Shown piece after piece: positions 10,156-18,919 of a DNA stretch of 64,000 nt. The stretch comes from Chloroflexota bacterium (GTDB taxonomy: Bacteria > Chloroflexota > Anaerolineae > Caldilineales > Caldilineaceae), in the NCBI GenBank assembly GCA_016861025.1, contig BOKO01000009.1:62001-126000 (forward strand), read 5' to 3'. The number at the start of each line of letters is the position of its first letter. Positions within the stretch are counted from its first letter, which is position 1. The notes beneath the pieces are model-generated. The model made no database searches, had not been told where the DNA came from, and worked only from the letters and a program-made list of their open reading frames with translations. Made by a program: the position numbers and the translations under genes.

Positions 10156-10197
10156 CTAGTGAATGGTGCGTGTTGCGTGTTGCGTTTTGTGCGACAT
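10156..10197. repeat. Short tandem CGTGTTG-type intergenic repeat
   Basis: Between the M24 gene and gltX the sequence iterates a GCGTGTT heptamer two to three times and decays into related words. It is a simple intergenic repeat without an open frame of its own. Confidence 0.5.
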
Positions 10198-10232
10198 TCG
10201 GCTACACGACGCGCAGTATGCAATACGATTTA

Positions 10233-11750
10233 TCAGGCCGTTTGCATTGCGTGTAAACGCAGCGCCTGGATTGCGTTGCCGATGCGTATGAGCGTTTCGG
10301 CGCGTCCCAGCACGTGCATACTCTCGAAAAGCGGCGGCGAGACCGGCTTGCCGGTGATCGCAACGCGCACCGGCGCCAGAAAACTGCCCAGCTTAACCTG
10401 CATCGCTTCGGCGCGGCTGCGGAACGCCGCTTCGAGTGCGCTCACCTCGAACGGCTCGATGTCTGCCACGATCTCGGCGCTTGCCTTCAACACGTCGATG
10501 CTTTCCACCGCCGTCAGCTTTTTGCCGATCAGCAACGTCGGGTCGGGATAGGTGATCTGCTCGGCGGGCGCAAAAGCCCAGTCGACCAGGGGCGTCGCTT
10601 CGGTCAGAACCTTAATGCGCTCCTGGATCAGCGGCGCCAGCTCGATCAAGCGGCGATCGTGGCGCAGCGACTCGACACTCATGCCCAGGTCGGCGGCGAT
10701 GTAGGGCGCCACTGCCTCGGCGAACTGCGTCGGCGCCATCCGCCGGATGTAGACGCCGTTCATCCATTCAAGTTTGCCAAAGGGCAGCGCAGTCGCCTTG
10801 GGGGAAATGTCGGCAACGTCGAAGCGGGAGATCGCCTCTTCGCGCGTAAAGATTTCCTGTTCAGCGTCGTAGCTCCAGCCCATATTGGCGAGAAAGTTGA
10901 ACATAGCGTCGGGTAGATAGCCGCCGGAGATGTAGTCGCGCACGAAAGGCGAAAATTCACGGCCATCGACGACGGTCTTGCGTTTGCTCATTTTGCCTTT
11001 GCCGCTCGGATCGAGGATCACGGGCAGATGCACGAAAACCGGCGCGCTCCAGCCAAACGCGTCAAAAATCATCACGTGCAAGGGCGCCGATGGAATCCAC
11101 TCTTCACCGCGCAGGACATGCGTGATCTCCATCAAGTGGTCGTCCACCACTACAGCAAGATGATAGGTCGGCAGCCCGTCGCTCTTGAGCAACACCGGGT
11201 CGACGACGCTGCTGTTCTCCACTGTAATCGGGCCGCGGATCGCATCGTGTACGGTCGTCGAACCAGTCAGCGGCGCGGCGAAGCGAATCACATAGGGACG
11301 CCCTTCAGCCTCAAACGCAGCGCGCTGTTCGGGCGTAAGATTGCGGTGGCGGCGGTCGTAAGGCTTGCCAGCCGCGCGCAGCTCCTCCAACTCGGCTTCC
11401 GTGGTGTAGCAACGATAGGCTTTACCGTGCTCGACCAGCCAGTCGGCGTACTGCCGGTAGATGGCGCGGCGCTCGCTCTGGATATAAGGTGCGTGGGGGC
11501 CACCGATATCCGGGCCTTCGTCCCATTCCAACCCAAGCCAGCGCAGACTACGCATCAGGTCATCCAGACTTTCGGGGTTGAAGCGCTTCTGATCGGTGTC
11601 CTCGATACGCAAGATGAACTGCCCACCGGTGTGGCGAGCATAGAGCCAGTCGAAGAGCGCCGTGCGCAATCCTCCAAGATGTAAAAATCCGGTGGGGCTG
11701 GGCGCAAACCGCACCCGCGCCGGAAGAGTAGATATAGTCGCCATTGTCAT
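10233..11750 (-). CDS. gltX: Glutamyl-tRNA synthetase
   Basis: A 505-residue class I aminoacyl-tRNA synthetase. The HIGH-like motif is in SPTGFLHLGGLRTAL near residue 17, and the KMSKRKT loop is near residue 253. The C-terminal anticodon-binding domain is helical. It charges tRNA with glutamate (or tRNA-Gln too, if the genome uses the amidotransferase route). A TATACT sequence (minus strand, 11792-11797) upstream is a possible -10 box. Length and motif order are normal. Confidence 0.95.
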   Translation of the reverse strand: MTMATISTLPARVRFAPSPTGFLHLGGLRTALFDWLYARHTGGQFILRIEDTDQKRFNPESLDDLMRSLRWLGLEWDEGPDIGGPHAPYIQSERRAIYRQYADWLVEHGKAYRCYTTEAELEELRAAGKPYDRRHRNLTPEQRAAFEAEGRPYVIRFAAPLTGSTTVHDAIRGPITVENSSVVDPVLLKSDGLPTYHLAVVVDDHLMEITHVLRGEEWIPSAPLHVMIFDAFGWSAPVFVHLPVILDPSGKGKMSKRKTVVDGREFSPFVRDYISGGYLPDAMFNFLANMGWSYDAEQEIFTREEAISRFDVADISPKATALPFGKLEWMNGVYIRRMAPTQFAEAVAPYIAADLGMSVESLRHDRRLIELAPLIQERIKVLTEATPLVDWAFAPAEQITYPDPTLLIGKKLTAVESIDVLKASAEIVADIEPFEVSALEAAFRSRAEAMQVKLGSFLAPVRVAITGKPVSPPLFESMHVLGRAETLIRIGNAIQALRLHAMQTA

Positions 11751-11821
11751 GCTCGCTTTCTATGCCGCCGCCAAAAAAGCACTAAGGTTGCAGTATACCA
11801 GAGGAGACGAACTGTGTTGTA

Positions 11822-12709
11822 TTAATCAAAGATCGAAATCAACTTTTCACGAAGATTTTGCGGCAGATCACCGCTTTGTTCGAGTTGTTCCCAAACATTC
11901 CCGAGATCAAGCGCGGGTAGTTCGCCCGCCCAGCAGCGATGCGCCACCTGCGCCACGATGGCGCGCACCAGACGAAGCTCGTCGGGCGTCAACAGCGCAC
12001 GCAGTTCGGAGACAACGGCAGCCAACTCCGGCGTCACAATCGAGGCGCTGTAACGATTGAGCGCAGCAGCAAATCCGCCGTGTACGTTCACTCCAGGCTC
12101 GAACGGACACCGTGGATTCGCCAGATCAACGTGAACAATGTGATGGCTGCGATCTTTCATCACATACAGCAGCGCAACGCTCTGAATTAGCTGACGCATG
12201 AACTCATTGCCCGACGCAATTGCGCCCGGATTGACCACGGTGACCCCATCTCTGCGATAGATGAGCGGGATATGCCAGTGTCCGAATACAGCGATCTGCG
12301 CACCGGCGCGCTGCGCCGCAGTGACGGTGCGCTCCAACTTTTCAATCATGTCATCGCCGATGCGCGAGGAGCGCTCTGCTGCCGGGTCTTGATGGTGGCT
12401 GTGCCACAAAAACAGCCGCACCCCGGCAACGGGCGCCACCAATTGATAAGGCAGCTCTCGTTCAGCTTCGGTTGTGTCGTCGTTGCCGTGCACGGCGATC
12501 ACCGGCGCAATCCGACTCAGATCGTCCAGCACGCTCAACAACCCGACATCACCGGCATGAAGAATCAGATCAACCTCTTCCAATACATCGAAGATCGCAG
12601 GCGGCAGCTGACGACAACGCTGCGGAAAGTGTGTGTCCGACACTAGCCCTACCACCGCCGCCAATGCACTCTGTTCAACCGAAACAGGCAAGAACGCAAG
12701 AGCGCTCAT
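11822..12709 (-). CDS. Calcineurin-like metallophosphoesterase (YfcE/MJ0936 type)
   Basis: 295 residues. The phosphoesterase core shows the family motifs in order: GLVSDTH, LILHAGDVG, VHGNDD and GHWHIP near the C-terminal side of the fold, followed by NPGA. These coordinate two metal ions. The last 100 residues form an additional helical domain not found in the short YfcE phosphodiesterases. The substrate is unknown. An AAGGGA site precedes the ATG. It lies upstream of gltX in the same orientation. Confidence 0.82.
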   Translation of the reverse strand: MSALAFLPVSVEQSALAAVVGLVSDTHFPQRCRQLPPAIFDVLEEVDLILHAGDVGLLSVLDDLSRIAPVIAVHGNDDTTEAERELPYQLVAPVAGVRLFLWHSHHQDPAAERSSRIGDDMIEKLERTVTAAQRAGAQIAVFGHWHIPLIYRRDGVTVVNPGAIASGNEFMRQLIQSVALLYVMKDRSHHIVHVDLANPRCPFEPGVNVHGGFAAALNRYSASIVTPELAAVVSELRALLTPDELRLVRAIVAQVAHRCWAGELPALDLGNVWEQLEQSGDLPQNLREKLISIFD

Positions 12710-12745
12710 TCGACGTCCCTTATCGTAATCTTCAATCTCCAGGTT

Positions 12746-14056
12746 TCACCCTACGCCTTGCACCTCATGCACCGCCGCCAGTGCATGGTCGAGAATTTCC
12801 AGGGCGCGGTCGATCTGCTCTTCGTTCACAGTGAGTGGCGGCGAGATACGGATCACGTTGCTATACAGACCGCCTTTGCCGATCAGCAGGCCGCGTTCAC
12901 GCGTCTCCTCGAAGAGCTGCGCCACAGCCTTGGGCGCCGGCTCCTTGCTTTGGCGATCCGTCACCATCTCGATCCCCTGCATCAGCCCCTTGCCGCGCAC
13001 ATCGCCGATCAGCGGATACCTCTCACCTAGCCGATCCAGCCCACTGCGCAGCCGCGCGCCGAGTTCGGCGAACCGAGATGGGCCGCCTGCCTCCTCCATT
13101 GCTTCGAGCGCGCCCAATCCCGCCGCCGTGGAAAGAGGATTGCCGCCAAAGGTGCTCAGCGTCAGCCCCTTGCCGACCATCGCCTGCGCCACTTCGGGCA
13201 CAGTGATTGTGGCGCCCATCGGCAATCCGTTGGCGATGCCCTTCGCCATCGTCATGATCTCCGGCTCAACGCCCCAATGCGAGATGCCGAACCAATGCGT
13301 CCCGGTGCGTCCAAAGCCGGTCTGCACTTCGTCACAGATAAAGACGCCGCCGTAGCGCCGCGCAATCTCCACCGCAATCTGGAAATACTCGTCAGGCGGG
13401 GTGATGAAACCGCCTACACCCTGGATCGGTTCAGCCATGAACGCAGCGATCTTGCCGGACGTGGTGGTGCGGATCACATCTTCAATGTCCTGAGCGCAGG
13501 CCACGCCGCACGACGGATAGGTGAGCTTGAGCGGGCAGCGATAGCAATAGGGGTTGACTGCATGTTTGACATCCGGGCTGAAGCTCTTGCCCACTTTCCA
13601 GGTTGAGTGCGCCGTGACGCTCATCGTCAGGGATGTGCGACCGCTATAGGCATGACGCAACGCCACGATCTCGCGATTGTCGGTGTAGGTTTGCGCAGCA
13701 ACGATCGCCGTCTCGTTCGCCTCGCTGCCTGAGTTGGTGAAATAGGACATCTGCAGGCGTCCTGGCGTGATCTCCGCCAGCCGCTCAGCGAAATTGACGT
13801 GGTTTTCGTTCGGATAGAGCGTCGAGGAGTGGATGAGCCTACCCACCTGCTCGCGCACACGTTCGACCACATGCGGGTTGTTGTGCCCCACGCTCGTAGT
13901 CAGTATGCCGCCGAAGAAATCGAGATACGGCTTCCCATCTGTGTCCCACACATATACCCCGTCGCCATGCGAAAGCGGCAGCGGTTCGGTGTAGTAGAGG
14001 ATGTGGTTGGGCCAGAGATAGGTGCGCTGTTTATCGAGAATAGCCTGTGTGTCCAT
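12746..14056 (-). CDS. Class III PLP aminotransferase (alanine-glyoxylate/omega type)
   Basis: 436 residues of the class III aminotransferase family. It has the TNSGSEANE phosphate-binding motif, ICDEVQTGFGRTG and the Schiff-base lysine in MAKGIANG. The overall pattern (FLDFFGGI, GGFITPPDEYF, AYSGRT) resembles alanine-glyoxylate aminotransferase 2 more than ornithine or GABA enzymes, but the amino donor cannot be fixed from sequence. Glyoxylate is an end product of aerobic purine catabolism, which fits the neighbouring XdhC and the purine-like cluster. A GGGAG site precedes the ATG. Confidence 0.82.
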   Translation of the reverse strand: MDTQAILDKQRTYLWPNHILYYTEPLPLSHGDGVYVWDTDGKPYLDFFGGILTTSVGHNNPHVVERVREQVGRLIHSSTLYPNENHVNFAERLAEITPGRLQMSYFTNSGSEANETAIVAAQTYTDNREIVALRHAYSGRTSLTMSVTAHSTWKVGKSFSPDVKHAVNPYCYRCPLKLTYPSCGVACAQDIEDVIRTTTSGKIAAFMAEPIQGVGGFITPPDEYFQIAVEIARRYGGVFICDEVQTGFGRTGTHWFGISHWGVEPEIMTMAKGIANGLPMGATITVPEVAQAMVGKGLTLSTFGGNPLSTAAGLGALEAMEEAGGPSRFAELGARLRSGLDRLGERYPLIGDVRGKGLMQGIEMVTDRQSKEPAPKAVAQLFEETRERGLLIGKGGLYSNVIRISPPLTVNEEQIDRALEILDHALAAVHEVQGVG

Positions 14057-14069
14057 AAGAACTCCCGAA

Positions 14070-14107
14070 TGATGAATTATGGAATTGTGAACCGTGAATT
14101 ATGAAGT
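14070..14107. repeat. GAATTATG/GAATTGTG intergenic repeat
   Basis: A short AT-rich stretch with iterated octamers (TGAATTATG, GGAATTGTG, TGAATTATG) between the aminotransferase and xdhC genes. It is AT-rich in an otherwise GC-rich window. It overlaps the 3' end of xdhC. Confidence 0.4.
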
Positions 14108-15154
14108 CTCCCCCCACTCCCTATCCCCGCTGTTCATCGCTGTCACAATCTCCGCCATGATCGCCAGCGCAATTTCTTCCGGTCGTCGCGCGCCGATGTT
14201 GAGACCGATTGGGGCGTGAATGCGGGCGATTTGGGCGTCGTCCAACCCAAGCGCTTTGAGTGCAGCAACGCGTTTGGCGTGCGTCTTGCGCGAGCCGAGC
14301 GCGCCGACGTAGCGCGCCGGACTGCGCAGCGCCACTGTCAATGCCGGATTGTCGATCTTCTCGTCGTGCGTGAGCGCGACGACGCAGGCGCTCTCATCCA
14401 GACTCGCTTCGGTCAACACATCATCGGGCCAGCGTACAATTAACTCATCGACGTGCGGAAAACGTTCAGGCGTGGCGAACGCTGCGCGTGGATCGACAAC
14501 GACGGTGTAATAGCCCAGTGTCTTGGCAAAGATCGTCAGCGCCGAAGCAATGTGCACTGCGCCCACGATCCACAGGCGCGGTTGCGGCGGCTGTACGTCG
14601 ATGAAAAGCTCAATCGCGCCCGCCGCCGTCTCTGCACTGAGCCGCTCCGAGTGCAGGTGATCAAACAGATGTGGCGCACGTTCGCGCACGGCGGCGTCAA
14701 GCCTTGGATCGCCCAGTGCGCCGACGATTTCGCCGGTGGGAAAAAGCAAGCGCTTCGCGCCGATGGTGGAGCCGGTCAGAACGGTTGCCAGCGCCGTCAG
14801 TCGCGCGGCGCGCACTGCATCTTCAAACTGCTGATAAACAGGATCGGATAGCGCCTCGACAAACACCTCGATCACACCGCCGCACGCCAGCCCGACGCTC
14901 TGCGCCAGTTCATCGGCGATGCCATAGGTGAGCAGCTTTGGCGTCCCTGAAGCAAGCACCGCCAGCGCTTCCTGCACGACGGCGCTCTCGACGCAACCGC
15001 CGCTCACCGAGCCGGCCATTTCACCCACCGACGACACCGCCATCTTCGAACCGAGCGGAAGCGGCGCTGAACCATATATATGCACGACCGTCGCCAGAGC
15101 AATTTGCTTGTGCTCACTGCGCCAGCGGTCAAGCATGGGCAACAACTCGCGCAT
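14099..15154 (-). CDS. xdhC: XdhC/CoxI-family molybdenum cofactor insertion protein
   Basis: About 351 residues from the ATG at 15154. The N-terminal XdhC/CoxI domain shows GSAPLPLGSKMAVS and SVSGGCVE. The C-terminal half is a Rossmann-like domain (LWIVGAVHIASAL, VVDPRAAFAT, YVGALGSRKTHAKR). The family binds molybdenum cofactor, promotes its sulfuration and delivers it to xanthine dehydrogenases. A probable client is the molybdenum hydroxylase encoded at 35826-38765, far away but in the same direction. The start lies 5 bases after the stop of the upstream gene, which suggests translational coupling. Confidence 0.87.
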   Translation of the reverse strand: MRELLPMLDRWRSEHKQIALATVVHIYGSAPLPLGSKMAVSSVGEMAGSVSGGCVESAVVQEALAVLASGTPKLLTYGIADELAQSVGLACGGVIEVFVEALSDPVYQQFEDAVRAARLTALATVLTGSTIGAKRLLFPTGEIVGALGDPRLDAAVRERAPHLFDHLHSERLSAETAAGAIELFIDVQPPQPRLWIVGAVHIASALTIFAKTLGYYTVVVDPRAAFATPERFPHVDELIVRWPDDVLTEASLDESACVVALTHDEKIDNPALTVALRSPARYVGALGSRKTHAKRVAALKALGLDDAQIARIHAPIGLNIGARRPEEIALAIMAEIVTAMNSGDREWGETS

Positions 15155-15159
15155 CCTGT

Positions 15160-16095
15160 TTACTCCGTCAGTCGTCCCCACGCGTCTAGATTGCGCAGCG
15201 CCTCTAATGTCAGGACGCCCTTCCACTCTTGCTCAGCTCTGCTCCATGCCGCTTCATCCAGCATCGCCCATGACCAGGTCGGCTCCCATGCGCCGTCGCT
15301 GCCCTGGGTATCGAGCAGAAAGTCAAGATTGGCCTGAATCGAGTCGGCCAACAGCGCGGCATAAGGTGAATCTGGCGAAGGCGCGACGGAAAGCGGCCGC
15401 AGCACAAATTCATGCCAGCGTTCCGGCGCGGTGCAGACTATCTCCATCACCGCGCTGTGCAACTGCTTGTTCAGGCGAGAGCGCAGTGATTCTGGCAGAT
15501 TGGGCGCCTCGGCAAGACGAAGCAGGCAGAGCAGCTCATTGTCGCCGAGCGGCGCATTGTTCGTCTCAAATTTGTCGAGCACATCTGCGGTCACCGCTTC
15601 CAACCAGGGAACCTGAACCGGATCGACAAAACGCCACAATGCACCCACCAACTCGGCGCGCGGATTGAGCCAAAAGTAGTTGAAGCGTTCTTCCAGCCCT
15701 TCCGCCGCCCACCAAAACGCGCGAGGCGCTGACTCAGCCTCTAGGGGAATGATGCGCCATCGCTGCATCATCGCATCATAGGATGCCAACAGATATGCAA
15801 TTGCGCCTCGCACGAGCGGATGAGCCGCAGGTGCGTGCACTTCTATCAGAATTTGCAAAGCAACGCTGGTCGCCAGCGCCGAGGACACAGGCGTGCGCAG
15901 ATCCGGCTCCAGCGCGTGACCGAAACCGCCATCTGGATTCTGGAAAGCCGCCAACGCCGCCAGTACATCTTCTGCATCTCCTCCTTCAAAGTGGAAGCGA
16001 AAACGCGCGGCATCCAGCGGTCGCGCTCGACTCAACAGAAAATTGCGCGCCGCATTCCACTGGCTCGCATCGAGCGTTCTTATCTGTACAGGCAT
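15160..16095 (-). CDS. Conserved protein with terpene-cyclase-like alpha/alpha barrel repeats
   Basis: About 311 residues from the ATG at 16095 (another ATG lies at 16191). It contains helical repeats with QNPDGGFG-type QW/PFTB motifs (FQNPDGGFGHALEPD near residue 55; DTQGSDGAWEPTW near 275), as in squalene-hopene cyclase and prenyltransferase folds. It lacks an evident DxDD catalytic motif and is much shorter than a cyclase. The function is unknown; such proteins often follow metabolic operons. It precedes xdhC by 5 bases. Confidence 0.65.
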   Translation of the reverse strand: MPVQIRTLDASQWNAARNFLLSRARPLDAARFRFHFEGGDAEDVLAALAAFQNPDGGFGHALEPDLRTPVSSALATSVALQILIEVHAPAAHPLVRGAIAYLLASYDAMMQRWRIIPLEAESAPRAFWWAAEGLEERFNYFWLNPRAELVGALWRFVDPVQVPWLEAVTADVLDKFETNNAPLGDNELLCLLRLAEAPNLPESLRSRLNKQLHSAVMEIVCTAPERWHEFVLRPLSVAPSPDSPYAALLADSIQANLDFLLDTQGSDGAWEPTWSWAMLDEAAWSRAEQEWKGVLTLEALRNLDAWGRLTE

Positions 16096-16225
16096 CTTGT
16101 CGCATCCCTGTGAAACATCGCTGCATCTCCTCAGCGCAAGATCGACCGGTGATGTAAATACGGTGGGTTTGTGCAGAACACTGTAACGCATTCATCAGGA
16201 ATGCCCAAAGCGCACGTTCAAACGA

Positions 16226-16365
16226 TTCGATATTGCAGCGCCCGTCCACCTACCAGCATCAGGATGTTGTCATCATCCTGCAAAAGGCTGGTGTTGGCGG
16301 CGTCACTGCACGGGCGGCGGTGTATGGCGTCAGGATCAGGGTTGGGCGTCAGCTCTTAGGTGGCG
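16226..16365 (-). pseudogene. Decayed remnant of the 3' end of a D-2-hydroxyacid dehydrogenase gene
   Basis: This stretch aligns base by base with the 3' end of the dehydrogenase gene at 17800-17930. AGGATGTTGTCAT followed by ATCCTGC is shared with one mismatch, and GGCGTCAGGATCAGG is exact further on. The two are separated by the DUF4143 ATPase gene. The copy has indels and no usable frame. It indicates a duplication, or an insertion of the ATPase beside an earlier copy. The rest of the gap from 16096 to 16387 shows nothing else. Confidence 0.7.
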
Positions 16366-16387
16366 TTCAAGGGTTGTTCTCATGACA

Positions 16388-17683
16388 CTATCCCTTCTGC
16401 TCCAGCAGCCACTGGGAAACAGCGCGAATTTCGATGGTCATGCCGTCCGTTGTAATCGGATCGGCGCTGGCGTCGGTCAAGATGAGGGCATGGACAAGCC
16501 CCAATCTCTGCATTGCCGTCGTGAGGGCGCGCACTTCGCGCTGGCGCACGGACGGCGCAGCCAGACTCTGCGTCACCTGGATCAACTGGCGCGTCTCCGG
16601 CACGAAAAAATCCACCTTATAGTCGTCCGGCGAGCGATAATAATAAATTTCGCGGCTTTGGCGGCGCAGGGCCAGAAAGACCAGGTTCTCCAGCAGGCGG
16701 CCGCGGTTTGGCGAAAAGGTGAAGCCGACTGCGTTCGCCAGCCCCGTGTCGATCACATAGACTTTCTTCGGGGCGATCTGTTGGCGCTTGACTGAATAGT
16801 CGTACACGTTGACAGTAAAGAGCAGCCAGCTATTCTCCAGATAGTCGATGTAATTCTTGACGGTGTTGACACTGCCCAGGCGTAGTTGTTCTTTCAGCTT
16901 GTTGTAGGAGACAACCGCTGCTGGATTGCTCATCAAGAAATAAGCCAGCTCGCGCAGCGCACGCACGTCATCGATGCGATAACGAGTGGCAATGTCGCGA
17001 TAGAGCACGTCGTCGTAGAGCGTGCGCAGCAACGCCATTTCCGGGTACTTGAGCGGTTCCGGAATGCCGCCGGTCTGCATGTATTCGCCCAAGTGCTGCT
17101 GCAGACGGGCAGCGTCGGCAGTGGTCAAGCGCGTCAGGTCAGGGGCAGGATACCCTCGAAATTGCAAGAACTCGGCAAAAGAGAATGGAAAGAGTTCGAC
17201 CGGCACATAGCGACCAGTCAGGCGCGTGCCCAACTCGCGACTCAACAGCGCCGCATTCGAGCCGGTGATGTAGAATTTGGCGCCCATGTCCATCAGCCGG
17301 CGCACAAAGCGCTCCCACCCTGGGACATTCTGAATCTCATCCAGGATGTAGATCGAACGCTCTCCGAAGAGCTCGATCAGCGCTGCGATCAGATCGGTGG
17401 CATCGTCGGCTTGAAAGCCCAGAAAACGATCATCCTCGAAATTGACGTAATAGAACTGCGCTTGACCGATCCGATGCGCCAGTTGCGCCAGCAACGTCGA
17501 CTTGCCCACGCGACGCAACCCAGAGACGATCACGGCATGTGGCAACGCCGCAGCCTGTTCGACCACTGCCAACTGCCTGCGTTCTATGCCGGTGTCGCGC
17601 TGCCAGAATGACTGCATCTGTTCCAGCAGCATTGCCCGAATTTGATCGCTCGACCATTTGGATCGCCAAGAGTTTTCAGTCAT
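16388..17683 (-). CDS. AAA-type ATPase with DUF4143
   Basis: About 431 residues from the ATG at 17683. Walker A is GLRRVGKSTLL near residue 55 and Walker B is SIYILDEIQN; the helical middle and the C-terminal DUF4143 nuclease-like fold (YYRSPDDYKVDFFVPE) follow. Members are widespread, often single, and of unclear role. The frame stays open to 17752, but a strong promoter lies inside that extension, so the ATG at 17683 is the likely start and the mRNA may have almost no leader. It is the only gene here flanked by a duplicated neighbour fragment, consistent with a mobile history. Confidence 0.82.
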   Translation of the reverse strand: MTENSWRSKWSSDQIRAMLLEQMQSFWQRDTGIERRQLAVVEQAAALPHAVIVSGLRRVGKSTLLAQLAHRIGQAQFYYVNFEDDRFLGFQADDATDLIAALIELFGERSIYILDEIQNVPGWERFVRRLMDMGAKFYITGSNAALLSRELGTRLTGRYVPVELFPFSFAEFLQFRGYPAPDLTRLTTADAARLQQHLGEYMQTGGIPEPLKYPEMALLRTLYDDVLYRDIATRYRIDDVRALRELAYFLMSNPAAVVSYNKLKEQLRLGSVNTVKNYIDYLENSWLLFTVNVYDYSVKRQQIAPKKVYVIDTGLANAVGFTFSPNRGRLLENLVFLALRRQSREIYYYRSPDDYKVDFFVPETRQLIQVTQSLAAPSVRQREVRALTTAMQRLGLVHALILTDASADPITTDGMTIEIRAVSQWLLEQKG

Positions 17684-17689
17684 AGTGAA

Positions 17690-17729
17690 ATGATAACCAA
17701 AAAGGTTTTCACTGTCAATGAAAACTTTT
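17690..17729 (-). promoter_or_regulatory. Strong promoter with overlapping inverted repeat, leaderless ATPase gene
   Basis: Read on the minus strand: TTGACA (17718-17713), a 17-base spacer, TATCAT (17695-17690), 6 bases, then the ATG at 17683. The arms GTTTTCA (17705-17711) and TGAAAAC (17719-17725) form a perfect 7-bp inverted repeat around the -35, extended by A/T tracts with one base skipped. This suggests an operator, possibly autoregulatory. Confidence 0.72.
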
Positions 17730-17787
17730 CTGGGGATCCACCAGACTGTCAACAGTCAGTCTTTGACACGCCAGGGTTGAACTCGCC

Positions 17788-18807
17788 TCACGCAATCCGA
17801 TAGCGCAATTCCCGTCCCGCCAGCAGCGCCAGGATGTTGTCATAATCCTGCGTGCGGCTATGTCCACCGGCAGTGATGCCACCGGCGGCAATGTGCGGCG
17901 TCAGGATCAGGTTGAGCGTGGGGTCTTGGACGGCCTGCACCAGCGGGTCGGCAGGGCGCAGCGGCTCGTAGGTGTAGGTGTCGAGCGCGGCGCCAGCGAG
18001 ATGACCCGCACGCAGCGCGTCCAACAGCGCGCCTTCATCGACCGTGGCGCCGGAACCGCAGTGGACGAACAGGGCGCCTGGCTTCATGCGCGCAAAGTAG
18101 GATGCGTCGATCGGTTCCTGCGGGCCTTGATAGGGTAGCAATGAACAGATGATGTCGCTGCGTGCTGCAATGGCGTCGGGGGCGGCGTATTCCAGCCGAA
18201 GCTGCGCCTCTACGCTTTCCGGCAGCCGTGTGCGCTTATGATAGAGCACCGTGCAGTGAAAGCCCTGCAACTGCTCGACCAGCTCCAGCCCGATCTCGCC
18301 AAAGCCGAGGATGCCCACGGTGGCGCCGGTCAGCTTGCCGATGCCGCCGCGCCGCGACCAGTTGTAGGCGAAGGTGTCCTCGTCGCCGCGTTTAGTCTCG
18401 ACGCCATAGTCTGCCGCTTCGGCGGTGACGTGCATCGCCTCGCGCACGCGCTTGAGCAGCCCCAACATCTGCAGCATCATGTGCTCCGCCACCATCACGC
18501 AGCCCTCGATGGGCCAATAGCAGACCGGCACGCCCGCCCGCTGCGCGGCGTCGAGGTCGATGTCCCACGTCTGCCGCCCCAGCCGCTGGATCAAGCGCAG
18601 TTTTGGCGCTGCTGCGATCATCTCGGCGTCGATCACGCCGGTGCGCTCCGTGATCAGAAACTCGGCATCCGCCAGCAGCGCCAGCAACTCCTCGCGACTC
18701 GCCCCGCGCCGCATGATCAATTCCAACTCCGCCGGCGCCCCTTCCATCGCCCACTGCTGATGCTGCAGCCCGCGCTGGGTGAGGAAGAGCGTCTTGTGTT
18801 TAGTCAT
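17788..18807 (-). CDS. D-2-hydroxyacid dehydrogenase-like protein lacking the catalytic arginine
   Basis: 339 residues with the NAD-binding fold (GILGFGEIG, residues 165-173) and the catalytic-domain layout of phosphoglycerate/D-2-hydroxyacid dehydrogenases. His305 (TPHIAAGG) and Glu281 are in place. The position of the substrate-binding arginine, normally in ARGxxVDE, is Ser252 (GSGATVDE). The protein may use a different substrate or be non-classical. It closes the leftward catabolic cluster. A partial, decayed copy lies at 16226-16365. Confidence 0.83.
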   Translation of the reverse strand: MTKHKTLFLTQRGLQHQQWAMEGAPAELELIMRRGASREELLALLADAEFLITERTGVIDAEMIAAAPKLRLIQRLGRQTWDIDLDAAQRAGVPVCYWPIEGCVMVAEHMMLQMLGLLKRVREAMHVTAEAADYGVETKRGDEDTFAYNWSRRGGIGKLTGATVGILGFGEIGLELVEQLQGFHCTVLYHKRTRLPESVEAQLRLEYAAPDAIAARSDIICSLLPYQGPQEPIDASYFARMKPGALFVHCGSGATVDEGALLDALRAGHLAGAALDTYTYEPLRPADPLVQAVQDPTLNLILTPHIAAGGITAGGHSRTQDYDNILALLAGRELRYRIA

Positions 18808-18821
18808 TCTGTTTCTCCTTA

Positions 18822-18919
18822 GAGAGAGGAGATTGAGAGATTGGAGATTGGAGATTGGAGATTGCGTCCCTTGCGGCGATCAATCTCTAATCTCCCAATC
18901 TCCAATCTCCTAATCTCTT
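18822..18919. repeat. GGAGATT-family palindromic intergenic repeat
   Basis: The left half iterates GAGATTGGAGATTGGAGATT and the right half is its approximate reverse complement (AATCTCCAATCTCC), with a short GC-rich centre. The RNA would fold into a long hairpin between two cistrons. The right arm runs into the stop codon of the LLM gene (18918-18920). Confidence 0.85.
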
